In this document: positions 10,859 to 21,469 of the stretch, in pieces | Position numbering within the stretch: the first letter of the stretch is position 1 | How the letters are laid out: every line of letters begins with the position of its first letter | From: Dichetophora obliterata | Taxonomy: Eukaryota > Arthropoda > Insecta > Diptera > Sciomyzidae | Assembly: GCA_963920525.1 (NCBI GenBank) | Contig: OY986439.1 | Coordinates: 32,619,819 to 32,683,818, forward strand | Direction: 5' to 3' | Length of the DNA stretch: 64,000 nt | The notes under the pieces: generated by a model | The model's input: only the letters and a program-made list of their open reading frames with translations | Databases searched by the model: none | Told to the model about the DNA's origin: nothing | Made by a program: the position numbers and the translations under genes

Positions 10859-11314
10859 AGCGTACGATTTTTCGTACACGCATTTTTTTTTTGCTAATAA
10901 ATTAGCGCAGATAAACGTTTTTGACCAGAATACTTATTCAAAGAATCATTTATTTCTTTACTTATACAATTTATGCTATAATGTGTAAAAATATAGGAAT
11001 TTAATTCACGTTTGTTTCGTTTGGAAAAACTACTAAAAAAGAGGTCATTTTTAAATCGGTAAAAACATTATTTAAGATAAAAAAATATGAAGAATTATTT
11101 ATGTTCTTAATTTAAAATAATCGACATTAAACTTTTATATAAAAAAATTCCATAAAAAATGTTTGGCTGTTGCAATATAAATTTTTAAAGTTGCTGTACG
11201 AAAAATCGTACAATGTTCAAAATGGGTTAATAACTTTAGAAAATTCCTTACTTTTTCCCTATCCGAAACTGTAATGATACCTTAAAGGAATTTTTATTTA
11301 AACGTTAATCAACT

Positions 11315-11913
11315 AAGTGCGTGAAGATTAATGCATCAATCCGACGCTAACTTAGCGAAGACTCAAACCAATACATTTGATCTGCAAAAGTTAAATTCGT
11401 ACCTTTTGCAAAGTACGAATTTAACTTTTAGAAGGAAATTAGATTCGTTCTTTTTGCAAAGTATCTACGAATTTAACTTTTGGGAGGAAATTAAATTCGT
11501 TCTATTTGCAAAGTACGAATTTAACTTTTGATTCGCTTTTAGTTTTTGGCACGAATTTTAAATCACCTGTCTAATGATATGCAATACATATCAATTTCAT
11601 ATTTTTGATAAAAGGATTTTTTCATAAGAAATTAGTATCATGACTTAAATCCATACCAAGAGGTTAGTTCGTTCATTGCAATAGTATTAATTTAAAATTC
11701 GTGCCAAAAGCTGAATTCTGATCAAAAGTTAAATTCGAGTACTTTGCAAATGGAACGAATTGAATTTCCTCCCAAAAGTTAAATTTGTTCTTTGCAAATA
11801 TAACGAATTTAATTTCCTCTCAAAGTACGAATTTAACTTTTTGCGGATCAAAAGTATTGGTTTGAGTCTTCGCTAAGTGAGCGCCGGATTGACGAATTTA
11901 TCTTCACGCACTT
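11315..11913. mobile_element. Foldback/Mutator-like MITE with 9-bp TSD
   Basis: The element begins AAGTGCGTGAAGATTAATGC and ends with the inverted copy ATCTTCACGCACTT. The inverted arms extend over the string CTTAGCGAAGACTCAAACCA. The flanks carry TAATCAACT at 11306-11314 and 11914-11922. Inside the arms, ~50-bp units containing GCAAAGTACGAATTTAAC are tandemly repeated on each side in opposite orientation. A 9-bp duplication plus long, internally repetitive inverted repeats matches Drosophila Foldback elements, a Mutator-related group. A second, much larger copy is at 32335-43374. No protein is encoded. Confidence 0.85.
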
Positions 11914-11962
11914 TAATCAACTCACCACGTTCAATAATTTTACCTTATTACACAACGCATTA

Positions 11963-12438
11963 AGGTCTCTGCCCACTTACGGCACGTAACGAAACGACTG
12001 TAAATCGGCTTTGAAAAGGCAACGTAATGTTCAATGCACACTTAACGAAACGGCAACAAAAATTTTTATTAAACAAAACAATAAGCGCAGAATTTTCTAG
12101 TACACAATTAGCTTAAATAGCTTTGCTATTAGATGACGATGTAGAAAACTGATAAAATCATAGATTTTAGATTAATTTTATGCTTTAAAAACGACCTATC
12201 GATGTCGAATTTTTACTTTGCACAATAAACTGTTGGAATCCATTGTAATTTTTGTAAACAAAGAGAACGACAAGCCGGTCAGAATTCTTTGAAACGATCA
12301 CCACCGGCTTTTTCGTCGGCGTCAACAGTCGTTGCCGTTTCATCGTCGCTTAGTGAGCATATATACATAAGAACACATGGTAGTTATATTTTGTAGTTTC
12401 GTGTCGTTTCGTTACGTGCCGCAAGTGGGCAGAGACCT
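11963..12438. mobile_element. TTA-flanked MITE, long TIR
   Basis: The ends are AGGTCTCTGCCCACTT(A/G)CGG in inverted orientation, with the arm match continuing through CACGTAACGAAACGAC (about 38 bp). TTA occurs on both sides (11960-11962, 12439-12441). A 3-bp TWA duplication suggests PIF/Harbinger. The 476-bp body has no coding capacity. Confidence 0.8.
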
Positions 12439-12441
12439 TTA

Positions 12442-13000
12442 TTCATGATTATTGACCTATTGATACAGGAATCATAGCATTTCAATCAAGACCACAACGT
12501 AATTGCGCCAACTCTTTACGCTTCAATTTTTGCTGCGTTACTCATCAAACTCTTTCGGAAGAACATTTAACTGGTTTGTCATTTCAATTCATTATTTTTT
12601 ATTACATCCCTAAGATTTTCCTCCAGCCATAATAAGCGCAACAAATGAGTCAGTGTATGACATCATATTTAAGCTTATTAATGCGTTAATTTGTGCTAAT
12701 TAACTACTTCTTATTTTTTGTTAGCTTCTTTCATCTATTCTAATGATTCACAAATGGGTTATTCTCTATCAGCTCTTCTTTAAAGTAACTACGCCAGTAT
12801 TTCTTACAATTGATTTTACATTTTTATTTAAACTTGTATACTTTGTGGTTGAAATTCGACCAACTTTCTGAAATTTTAATCGTTTTTTACCTCATTCTGA
12901 GGCTTGGGCATTGCCTTAAGAAAATGCGTTGTACTAAGAAAATGCGTTGCACTAAGAAAATCTGAAGTTTCAAATTATCGCAATGATTTTTATATCAAAA
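12442..13000. other. No gene seen
   Basis: A+T-rich DNA with a short stretch (about 12500-12545) that resembles the GCGTTACTCAT ends of the hAT family seen at 4551. No gene or sharply bounded repeat is supported. Confidence 0.35.
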
Positions 13001-15297
13001 CTAGCTGATATACCCGATGTTACTCGAGAGTCATTTATACAATATAAACATTTTATTATACACTTCTCGATTAAATGTTTTTTTAAATTCTGGAATAATG
13101 AAAAACATGTTGAATTTTATTTGTAAGCTACCTAACGGTAGGAAAAGTAATTGAACGAACCTTAATCCAAAAAAGTTTTGGAAAATTTTTGTTGTTGGTG
13201 GTTCCATCTTTTGCGGTGAGCTAATTGAACTCAAAGAAGGGGTACGAAAAACATATTTTAAAAATTAAAAATAGTTTTTATATTTACTTAATCTTAAAGC
13301 TAGCAAAATTACCTTTTTAGCAATATAAAAATTATGGTAGGACTCAATGCGTCCTTGAGATATGGACATTTTAACATCTAAACAAAGATTCTTATTAAAA
13401 ATATACTGAAGTTTTTAACAAAATAAATTTTAATGAAATATATAAAAACAGCGGAGATATTGGCCTTAAAAGTAAAAACTTTGATTTTCATATAATTTTT
13501 TTCTCATTCTTAGCTATCGATGTTTTATGAAAAATTCGTTGTACTAGAAATTATTGTACTAAGATATATATTAGCTGGGTTTTTTATATGGGAGATCAGG
13601 ATCATATCATCACATTTTCAAGCAAAGCAAAAACAAAAAATGATTCAGCAAGAGAGCTGGACATTTAAATTGATCCAATTCCATGTTTTTAAGTGTTGAG
13701 GGCAGAACTGTAAAAGTAGACAACACCGAACCGTTATTGATAGCTAGATGACGCTGCGACTGAAAAAACTGGCAGTACTGCATTATTTGACATTTTAAAA
13801 GTTTGGTAGCAATAGCATTTTCGCAAAATATTTCGCAAAAGTTATCTGCTAGCTACATAAGAACATTAGATATTCTTCTGTAAGCAGAAAATAGCGCCAC
13901 ATGTCTGTAATCCCAAACGTGTGGGGTTAAATTTAAAGAAACTTTTGGTAGACATCATTCGGCTATTCACCGCAAGGTGTATAGTTTTTACCTACAGTAC
14001 TTACAAATGCGGCGCCATCTATCTGTGAATTTAAAGCACAGATCAAAACCAATGTAATAATTGTGCTAACCAGATGCGCATACGTTTTATTATATCGCCA
14101 TATAGCTGAAACTGATTACATGAATATATTAACTTTTAAAGCATTCTTATTCACAGTCATCTTTAAGATAAAATGGTGATATATATACAACATTTAAAGT
14201 ACCATTGATAAAGAACTGGTGACAACGGTGACACAATAGTGAGAACAAATAGAGTCGTCACAACAAAACAAATTTAACAGGAGGGGGCGGGGGGTGGGGA
14301 GGCAAAAAACTAAGTAGATTACTATAAGGAAGATTTTATATAAACCAAAATGTTCGTAATTACTCTAGACACACAACTGCATTCTTAGAGATAAAAGGGG
14401 ACGTTCAAACTATATAGAGAATTTTAAAACAAAACTCAGTTTTATTAATAGTCTGGTATGAAAAAATAGATTTTTAGCCATAACTTTTGATTGGAAAGAT
14501 ATGTTGGGGTAATTTTTTCACATAATTTATTTTGGAGACTTGACTTTTTTGTAAAAAATATAAAAATATAATTTTGGAAAAAATAAATTTCGAGAAAAAA
14601 TTCAAACGGGGGTACCTTGTTGTTTTGATGACAAAAACAGTAAAATAATTTTTGCGCTTAGCTGGAAGAATTTTTGCAAATAAATGCTATGTCATATGAA
14701 AGGCAGTCAGATGTGCAATTTTTAATTGATTTAATTTTTACAACAAAAACCATTTTTGAGTAATTTTTCAGTACAAAGTCAATATTTTTGACCTTTTTTG
14801 ACATAATTATAAAACGTTGTTACACTGACTTAACGTTAGAGTTCAACCTATTTTTGTGAAGTGATTTTATTGAACTTTTAAACAAAAAAAATTTGAATGA
14901 AATATATTAATGGACAGCGGAGATATTTTCATCGAAAGACCAAACTTTGATTTTTATGTCGTTTTTTTCTCATTCTTAGGTAACGATGTTTTATGAAAAA
15001 GTCGTTGTACTGAAAATTTCTACAATTTTGAGTGTATGTGAGTGTTTTTGATGTCAAAATAACAGAAATTTTTTAAAATTAAATACACAAAAAACTCCGA
15101 TGGTTAAAAGTATTATTACAAAATTACCGTTAGTTGAAAAATTTCGGAGGAGGCGTGGCAAAAACTAAGTATGTAACATTTTAAATTGGGATGCACTTAA
15201 TATGTATACCTAGTTTGAGCAAAATCCGTTGAGCCGTTTAGATTTGTATAAAGGCCAAACAAACAAACGAACAGATAATGAGTTTTATTACTATAGA
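13001..15297 (-). mobile_element. Full-length Helitron, 2.3 kb, minus strand
   Basis: On the minus strand the element begins TCTATAGTAATAAAACTCAT (15297) and ends CGGGTATATCAGCTAG (13001). The adjacent bases are A and T, as expected for insertion between A and T. It is collinear with the plus-strand copy at 39732-42013 (2282 bp), which allows both ends to be set with confidence. The interior includes a GTTTGTTTGG-type microsatellite near the 5' end and the G-rich tract at 14280-14300. No Rep/helicase ORF is present, so it is non-autonomous. Confidence 0.85.
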
Positions 15298-15299
15298 TA

Positions 15300-15815
15300 A
15301 CCGAAATTTGTTTTTAAATATTATCTGTAAAAATTACCCAACAAAAACTTTCGTATACCGTTATTTGTCTCAACCAGGACTTTTCATACAAAAATAAGTT
15401 GTACTGAGAAAAGTTACAGATTTTCAGATATCGTCATAACATTGATGTCAGAATAAAGGGAATTTTTCAAGATGATTTTTTCAAGAAATTTTACCAACTA
15501 TGTATGTATATTCACACATGTTAACTATATAAAAAAATGCTTATTGTAGCGTATCCGTAAGAGAAAGCGCAAAATGTTTTTTTATACATTTTATCAATGT
15601 CTAAAAATTCCTCTTACACCATGTTCTTTCATTTCTTATAATTTAGGTTTTATTTCAGAACTATTCTTTCAACGCTCAGTCTTCAGGTCAAAGGTCACAA
15701 AAACATTCGGCGCATTCCTTCTCTCTTCTCTAATTCATTTCAAAGAAATTATCAAAATCGGCTCAGAAACACGGGAGAAAATGGTACCGTCTGTTTCGCC
15801 TCAGCCTATTTATAC
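15300..15815 (-). mobile_element. Second Helitron family, 3'-truncated, minus strand
   Basis: The region is the inverted counterpart of 47262-47830. Shared strings include TTTTCTCAGTACAACGTATT (here inverted and diverged), GGTCAAAGGTCACAAAA and the AAATAGGC start. The 5' end near 15815 has lost its TC. The ORF at 15574-15855 across it has no recognisable domain and is judged non-coding. Confidence 0.55.
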
Positions 15816-16990
15816 AGGGTGTGCCGCCATAGAATGCAAATATTTAAAGAGGTGAAAGATAATGTCGAGTTAAGCAAAAAATCGTATGGGAGGGGGATCA
15901 TTTACACATCCTTAGGAGTTACAGGGTTAATTAGTATTTCATGACTTTGATGCACATTATTGTTTTTAGCAAAAAAACTAACTAATGGAAAACATGTTTT
16001 AACAGTTCATTTCAACAGACAATGAATTGACCTGTATAACGGTGTATCAACGAACCCACCCGATCTATTCATTACCGAGTTGTGCTCGTGTAAAGTAATG
16101 TTAGGCAAAACTGTTACTCAGTTGCTGCTGAAACTATTGCAGAAAAATAACTGCTTAAAATAACAGGTCTGTTATTTTTCTTTTTTATAAATGGAAACGA
16201 TTACAGTTGACAGTTTTTGCCTCTCATTGTTGCTGCTCTTATTTTTTTCTGTTAATTTTCGCTTGGTTAAGCATAGTACTCTGTTCGTTTGCGTGAAATT
16301 TCGCTGGCAACATCTATACATTTGTTGCGTGAATTTTCTGACTTAAAGTTTGTTGCGAGGAATTCCTATTGCAACGTTTCTCAGTGAGACTCAGAGAATA
16401 AGTTGGGAGATTTCATATGATCTCTCTCTTTTCACTTCAAAATAAATAGGCAGTACAATTAAATTGTCGTGAAAAAATGTTGCGATGATTTCACGCGGCG
16501 GAACAGAGTACTGCTCTGACGAACATGTTGTGAAAATTTCCACGCTTGTTTCGCAGCTGTTACTTTTTGTATGAAGATTTGAGTGGAATTTTACATGAAA
16601 CTTAACAGAGTACTATGCTTTATACATCAAAAGCGAACCTGTTGTTTTATACACACTGTTATTTTTGCTGCTGTTAATTTTCGCTGATAATGCTTCTTTT
16701 CGCATGGTTGTACCTACTTTAACAGCGAAACTTTTATTTTTTTATACACTTAACAGCCGCAACTGTTAAAGACAAAATAACATCTTGTTAAATAGCAACT
16801 CAACACTAGTGTAAACCCAAAATCAGACCGTTAAAACTACTAAATTTGAGGTTTAAGCGCAATTTTCTCTGAACTTTGAGTTATAGATTAAAAATTTTTT
16901 CAGCATCAAATTGGGGATTTATTCATTTTCATTTTGGGATTTATTTCATTTTCCATTGACATCAAAAGCATAAACATATATTTTAAAATA
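15816..16990 (+). repeat. Dispersed repeat, also at 61330-62890
   Basis: The flanks of the hAT MITE at 16096 match the flanks of the element at 61444: CATTACCGAG(T/C)TGTG on the left and AAACTACTAAATTT on the right. Position 15880-15990 also matches the inverse of 62750-62870 (AACCCTGTAACTCCTA). This is therefore an older repeat family that served as landing site twice. Its own ends and class are unknown. Confidence 0.5.
16096..16808. mobile_element. Non-autonomous hAT-like element, 713 bp
   Basis: The ends are TAATGTTAGG and CAACACTA (inverted TAGTGTTG). The flanks are GTGTAAAG (16088-16095) and GTGTAAAC (16809-16816), seven of eight bases identical. TAGTG-type ends with an 8-bp duplication suggest hAT. 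A smaller inverted structure with AGCATAGTACTCTGTT ends lies inside, at about 16268-16618. No ORF of interest. Confidence 0.6.
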
Positions 16991-17701
16991 AAATAAAATA
17001 AAATAAAAATAGTAAAAATTGCGCATTGTTATACAAATATCATTTTCGACTGTCATTCAATTAAAAAAAACATTTAAAATTAAATGCTGAGTCAATTTTA
17101 CACCATGTTACATTTAAAAAATTCGTATAACATGTCGGAAGATAATATGTTAATTGTGAATTTATATTGCTTGTCATGTGTAAAATTTAATTGGGGAAAT
17201 ATTTTTAAATTCATGCGCAAGCGTTAAGTTTTTGCATTACGTATCGTTTGTAATGCATGCAGGTTGAAATGCATGAAACCGGGTTTTCACGACATATGTT
17301 ATACGATGAGCTTAAATGAGGGTTCAATTTTAAATTTTTCACTAAACGAGACAATATGTTTAAGCTGGCGTCAACATACGAGTACCGGTACTTTATCTAA
17401 GCTGCCTCACCACGACAATGCAGTGGCATACCTACGGGTGGGATAAAGGGGATATATCCTTCCCTTTGCCCATCGCTTTCTTTAAAAATTAAGCTTTTTT
17501 TATTATTTTGAAAAAATGCGATAACATTTTTACATAAATTGTTTGAATAAAAAAAAATTTGCTTGTAGTGCATTTACAATTTTTTTTTTTTTGCTTATAT
17601 CACCTCAATTCGGTCAAAAACTTATCCAATTGACCGAATGTACTTTTTACTGAATGTGAGGAAAAAGATGCAATTGTAAAAAAAAACATCACTGCTATCA
17701 A

Positions 17702-18836
17702 CACGTAGAGAAAAAACATAGTAGCAACAGCCATGTTTTAAGAGGAACATAGTTTGATTCGGATTATGATTGTTGCTAACATGTTCTTAAACATATAATA
17801 TTTTCTTTAATCATGATAAAATGATTACAACAACGTTATTTAGAAAAGGAACTTTTTTGTAGGAACCAAAATATTATTGAAACAATCATTATTCTCTTAT
17901 TGGGCCGAAAATAGAATGATTGCAACAACTTTATTATGAATTTATTTTTAGGATCCAGAATATTATTGAAACAATAATTTTATTTTTTTTTTATTTTCAT
18001 GCACTCCAATTTCCACAGCTATTAATTAAGATATCTCCAGAGGTTTGCCATTGTCTTGGCTGAACAGAAATATTAATTCAATTGAAAAATCTTTTTGATA
18101 AAATTTTCTGTCCGAGCTGGGGTTTGAACTGCGGCTTTTTCGCTTCCGAGCCACGCACACTACCAGTAAGCCACAGCCGCTACTACCCCCTCGCCTGACT
18201 AATGCCATTCATAAACATGGTACATTAAGTGCACTGTCACAAAAATAGCAATATTTGTGATAAACAAAATATGGTCAGCATTGCGAAATATATTTACGGT
18301 AAACAGAAATATGTTTGCTACAATTAAAGTCGAAAATGTCACTTTTCTGCGTGCTGTTTTTAGGATAAGGCGATTTAAAACAAAATACAATAATTGAACA
18401 GTTGACAAACGAAACGGCACATAGCCAGGAATCGATAAAACTTATTGTGTCTGAATGAAGTGAAAGTTTTTCCTGCAAACTATTCAGACACAATAAATTC
18501 TTTCGATTTTTGGTTATGTTCTGCTTCGTTTGCCAACAATCAAAGAATAGTTCAGACAAACATTCAAAATTCTAACATGTTTGTCTCTATAATAATATTC
18601 ACATTTATCATGATTGACAGAACTACAACATTTTTGTTGCAACTAATAGTTGAGGCAATCATAGTATGTTGACGATTTCAATGATGTTATGATTTCAGCT
18701 ATTATGTTATGTAAAATTATGTAAAATTATGACTTTATTAAGGCAAAAATTTGTGTTTGCAGAAATAATACAATAATTTTAGTAAAAAAAATATTATTGT
18801 AGTAATCATGTCTCAACCATGTCATTTCTCTGCGTG
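17702..18836. mobile_element. CAC-ended foldback element
   Basis: The left end CACGTAGAGAAAAAACATAG and the inverted right end CACGCAGAGAAATGACATGG form ~27-bp imperfect TIRs. The internal sequence folds as well: 18405-18450 and 18475-18545 are inverted copies around ATTCAGACACAATAA. The two overlapping ORFs at 18275-18559 and 18445-18672 are shadows of this palindrome. A SINE is nested inside. No clear target duplication. Confidence 0.6.
17985..18190 (-). mobile_element. tRNA-derived SINE, minus strand
   Basis: Read on the minus strand, the head holds an A-box TGGCTTACTGG and a B-box-like AGTTCAAACCC spaced as in a tRNA. This is followed by a body with GGCAAACCTCTGGAGA and an A-rich end. 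The body motif matches GGCAAACCTCAGAGA in the SINE at 63382-63710, so the two belong to one family. Internal RNA polymerase III promoter boxes are what drive such elements. It is not a functional tRNA: the arms do not pair cleanly. Confidence 0.7.
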
Positions 18837-18929
18837 AAGTGAACAAAGAAATAACAAGTGTTGGCAGCTGTTTGAACCGAGGTGTACACGCGACAGTACT
18901 GCTAAGACAGTAAAGAATATGTGTTAGGG

Positions 18930-19991
18930 CGGGTTGATTTTTTTATTTGTAAATCGTATAGCAAAAACGTAAACTACATAAAATTTTAAGAAAATTCTCC
19001 GAAGAAAGAAATTGTAATTTTTTTATTTTTAATTTAAGCTTTTTAATGTTGTTATAATATGTTCATTGATGTACTATAAAAGACTAAGTCTTCTTGTACT
19101 TAATTAATTAATAATAATAATAATAAAAAAAAGAAACCATGTATCTAAAATAAAATCCTAATCCGCGCCTCTCGACTTGAAAATTTATATGCCCTCTTTT
19201 CTACACTCAAAATTTTTTTATATTAAAAAAATATTCACCCAAGTTAGAAAGTTTGTATATAATTTTATATTTAATATTTTTATAAGGAACATAGATAAAC
19301 AATTCTAATTTTATAACGCAAATAAAAACAAGCAAAAGAAGTCTTTTCACTCGAACAATATTTCAGTCATTTTTCAGTAATTTTTTTTACCATAAACAAA
19401 TTTTGTGTCATTAAAACAAATAAGGTCTTTAATACATACAAAGAAGCAATTATAGAATACAAAGAAAACTTTACTTATTGGTTATATATTAATTTTGTTA
19501 AGTCTTTTTTACTCTCCATTCTAGGTACTTTGGCACGACTTTCTATAGTTACTTCTATTTGATCTATATTTCTATAGATCAAATAAACTGGATTAGAGCT
19601 CATGTTTTTTTCCTGTTTTAAGAAGTATGTTTTGCATATTTTATTAACGCAGTTTAGGTAAAACGTGTTCTAACTATTTTTCATATAGAACGCAAATAAG
19701 AGGAGATGCAAATTGGGGTTCAACTGCTTTTTTGATAATTGAATATTTTGATTAGTCTCAAAACAAAACCTGTATTGCATAACCTATAATAAAATAAAAC
19801 ATAATATATTAAAAAAAAAAAAATTTAGCGAAAGAAGAGGAAAAAAATTTTTAAGTCGAGAGGCGCGGATTAGGGTTTGATTTTAGACCTATGGTTTCTT
19901 CGGAGGATTTTATTAGAATCTTATGTAGATTACTTTTTGCTATACGATTTTTAATTTTTTTTTTTTCATTCATACAAATCAATCCGCCTTA
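18930..19991. mobile_element. TTA-flanked MITE with long inverted arms
   Basis: The ends GGGCGGGTTGATTT and, inverted, GGCGGATTGATTT are followed by inverted matches through AAATCGTATAGCAAAAA, CTCCGAAGAAA and CCTAATCCGCGCCTCTCGAC. The right arm (about 19845-19990) is more compact than the left. TTA flanks both ends, suggesting PIF/Harbinger. A LINE tail has landed in the left arm at 19046-19133. No coding capacity. Confidence 0.65.
19046..19133 (+). mobile_element. Tail-only copy of the CR1-like LINE
   Basis: The stretch CATTGATGTACTA..AAGAC.AAGTCTT..TTGTAC followed by TTAATTAATTAATAATAATA matches the last ~90 bp of the LINE at 28418-31793 (there on the minus strand). It is an extreme 5' truncation. 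Its orientation is plus. The tail here is (TAA)n, while the longer copy has TAAATAAA. Confidence 0.7.
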
Positions 19992-20167
19992 ATACGTATA
20001 CTTTGTGTCTGTGATGAAGCGTTCAAACAGTTGACATGATAGTAGACAAAACTTGGTCATTCTACTGTCCTAGTAAAAGAACTAAAACTTTGAAAAAATT
20101 AAATTTAACCAGGTGTACTGCAAAGTGCAAAGCAGTTAGTGACTTCGACGTCATTTCCTAACACGTA

Positions 20168-21467
20168 CAGACCGCGACAAAACGATAGCACTAATGCAAA
20201 TTTTGGATTTTTAGGAAAATTGCGTTTATTAATTAAATTTTATAAAGTTACTAAAAATCTTATGATAAAAATAAAATACTAAATTAACAATTTTTTCGAC
20301 CAAAAATAAAGAATATTATTTATTTGGACAGAAAGCATAAATTCATGGTGCGACAAAACGATAGCACTTTTATGCTCAAAACTTTTAACGATCCAATTTC
20401 AATTGCTAATAATAAAACCAGACTAAAAATAGAGTATTTTAATAATGAGTCGACCCTCAATTTTTCTGAATCACTTCAGTCATACGGTTTGGCAATGTTT
20501 TAAATAGTTTTTATGTCTTTTTGTGGCATCGTCTCCCAGTGGGCCAATATACTTTCTTTGAGCTCCTGTATTGTTGCATACTGGCGATTCTCGGCATACA
20601 CTTCTCTAGCCAAATTACCCCAACAATTTTCAATTATATTAAGATCAGGAGAACGAGCTGGCGATAAAATATCGATGTTCTTTTAAACTTTTTTCTTCGG
20701 TAAAAAGCACGCGTCACCAACGTTTTTTCCATTTAAGATGGGACTTTGCAAAATCCAGTCGAGATGATTTATATGCTTCGGTGAGGGGTGGCTTACGTTG
20801 CAATTTCTTACGTTTAAGGTGCATACTGTTTTTCAATATTCTCTGCACATTTCGTATATTAGTTTTGACCCCAGCTTTTTCAGCAAATTTTTCGAGCAGT
20901 CAGGTGCGAATTGGATGCAGCGCGCAAAATAGATCGCTTCTTTGTGTCACAAACTGCTCTCGGCCGCCCACCAAAACGATTTTGACCATATTTCTTCGGA
21001 TTTTTAAGTAAATTATAAACAACCTTTTTTCTTCTGTTTAAGTTTCTCGCGATCTCACATATTTTCATACCATTTTTGTGCAAATTGAGAGCCACGTTGA
21101 TTTCAGCTGAGAGAACCTATTTCCACGTTTCACGTTGAGAGCCACGTCCCATTGTAGCCGAATAAAGTAAAAATTTTTTTCAGAATATTAAAAACGCGCA
21201 AAATTAACAAAAAATCCCGCAAGTGTTTTCTTTGCAACTGCACAAATTGTACTAAAATCAATTTAATCAAAAAGTGCTATCGTTTTGTCGCACTTCATTT
21301 TGTTGTTCTTACAGCTAACGGTTTTCTATGTTGACGAAATTTCGTAACGACTCCCGATTTCTAAGAACATGAACTCATTCTTACAGTACCTTAAAAAAGT
21401 GCTCCTTTTTATAGTTTGAACAGAAAGTTAAAAAAAAGTAAAAGTGCTATCGTTTTGTCGCGGTCTG
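20168..21467 (-). mobile_element. Tc1-like transposon, IR/DR type
   Basis: The 1300-bp element is flanked by TA and has ends CAGACCGCGACAAAACGATA in inverted orientation. A second inverted copy of GCGACAAAACGATAGCACTT lies ~190 bp inside each end (20351 and 21268-21293), the double-repeat IR/DR arrangement known from several Tc1 lineages. A decayed transposase is on the minus strand. It disrupted the hAT transposase remnant: joining at the TA restores the hAT reading frame. Confidence 0.92.
20440..21150 (-). pseudogene. Tc1-like transposase remnant
   Basis: The best-preserved piece (21095-20880, 71 residues) is the paired-type helix-turn-helix DNA-binding region: ALNLHKNGMKICEIARNLNR followed by GGRPRAVCDTKKRS. 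An upstream MGRG-like start is separated by a ~45-bp duplicated tract (GTTGAGAGCCACGT occurs twice). Further downstream the catalytic part is recognisable only as scattered fragments (LKRKKLQRKPPLTEAYKSSR, then several stops). The family catalyses cut-and-paste transposition into TA. This copy is inactive. Confidence 0.8.
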
Positions 21468-21469
21468 TA

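Larger units (their letters stand above)
8555..11226 (-). mobile_element. piggyBac-family transposon, full length, TTAA-flanked
   Basis: The 2672-bp element lies between two TTAA sites (8551-8554 and 11227-11230). Its ends are CCCATTTTGAAC in inverted orientation. An 18-bp palindrome TGTACGAAAAATCGTACA occurs inside both ends (8683-8700 and 11195-11212), and a 16-bp core of it at 10862-10877. These are likely subterminal transposase-binding motifs. The element was inserted into the right arm of the 6262-11285 foldback, as shown by continuity of the inverted match across the TTAA. It encodes one damaged transposase on the minus strand. Confidence 0.95.
6262..11285. mobile_element. Decayed foldback interrupted by a Helitron and piggyBac
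   Basis: The sequence 6262-6360 (GTATCATTACAGTTTCG onwards) is found inverted at 8522-8550 continuing at 11227-11283. The strings at 6410-6640 (ATTAACCTTAATCGGT; TGTGTAAAATTTACACA) recur inverted at 7975-8045. These are the arms of one palindromic element. Its loop received a minus-strand Helitron, and its right arm received a piggyBac at a TTAA. The outer ends are not sharp, so coordinates are approximate. Confidence 0.6.

Noticed and set aside
15574..15855. 93-residue frame with a hydrophobic start
   Set aside because: It lies in a Helitron fragment whose inverse copy at 47262 does not preserve the frame.
18105..18190. Possible tRNA gene on the minus strand
   Set aside because: Same reasoning: the body shares motifs with the 63382 SINE and the cloverleaf is imperfect.
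20781..21011. 76-residue plus-strand frame
   Set aside because: Antisense of the Tc1 helix-turn-helix region.
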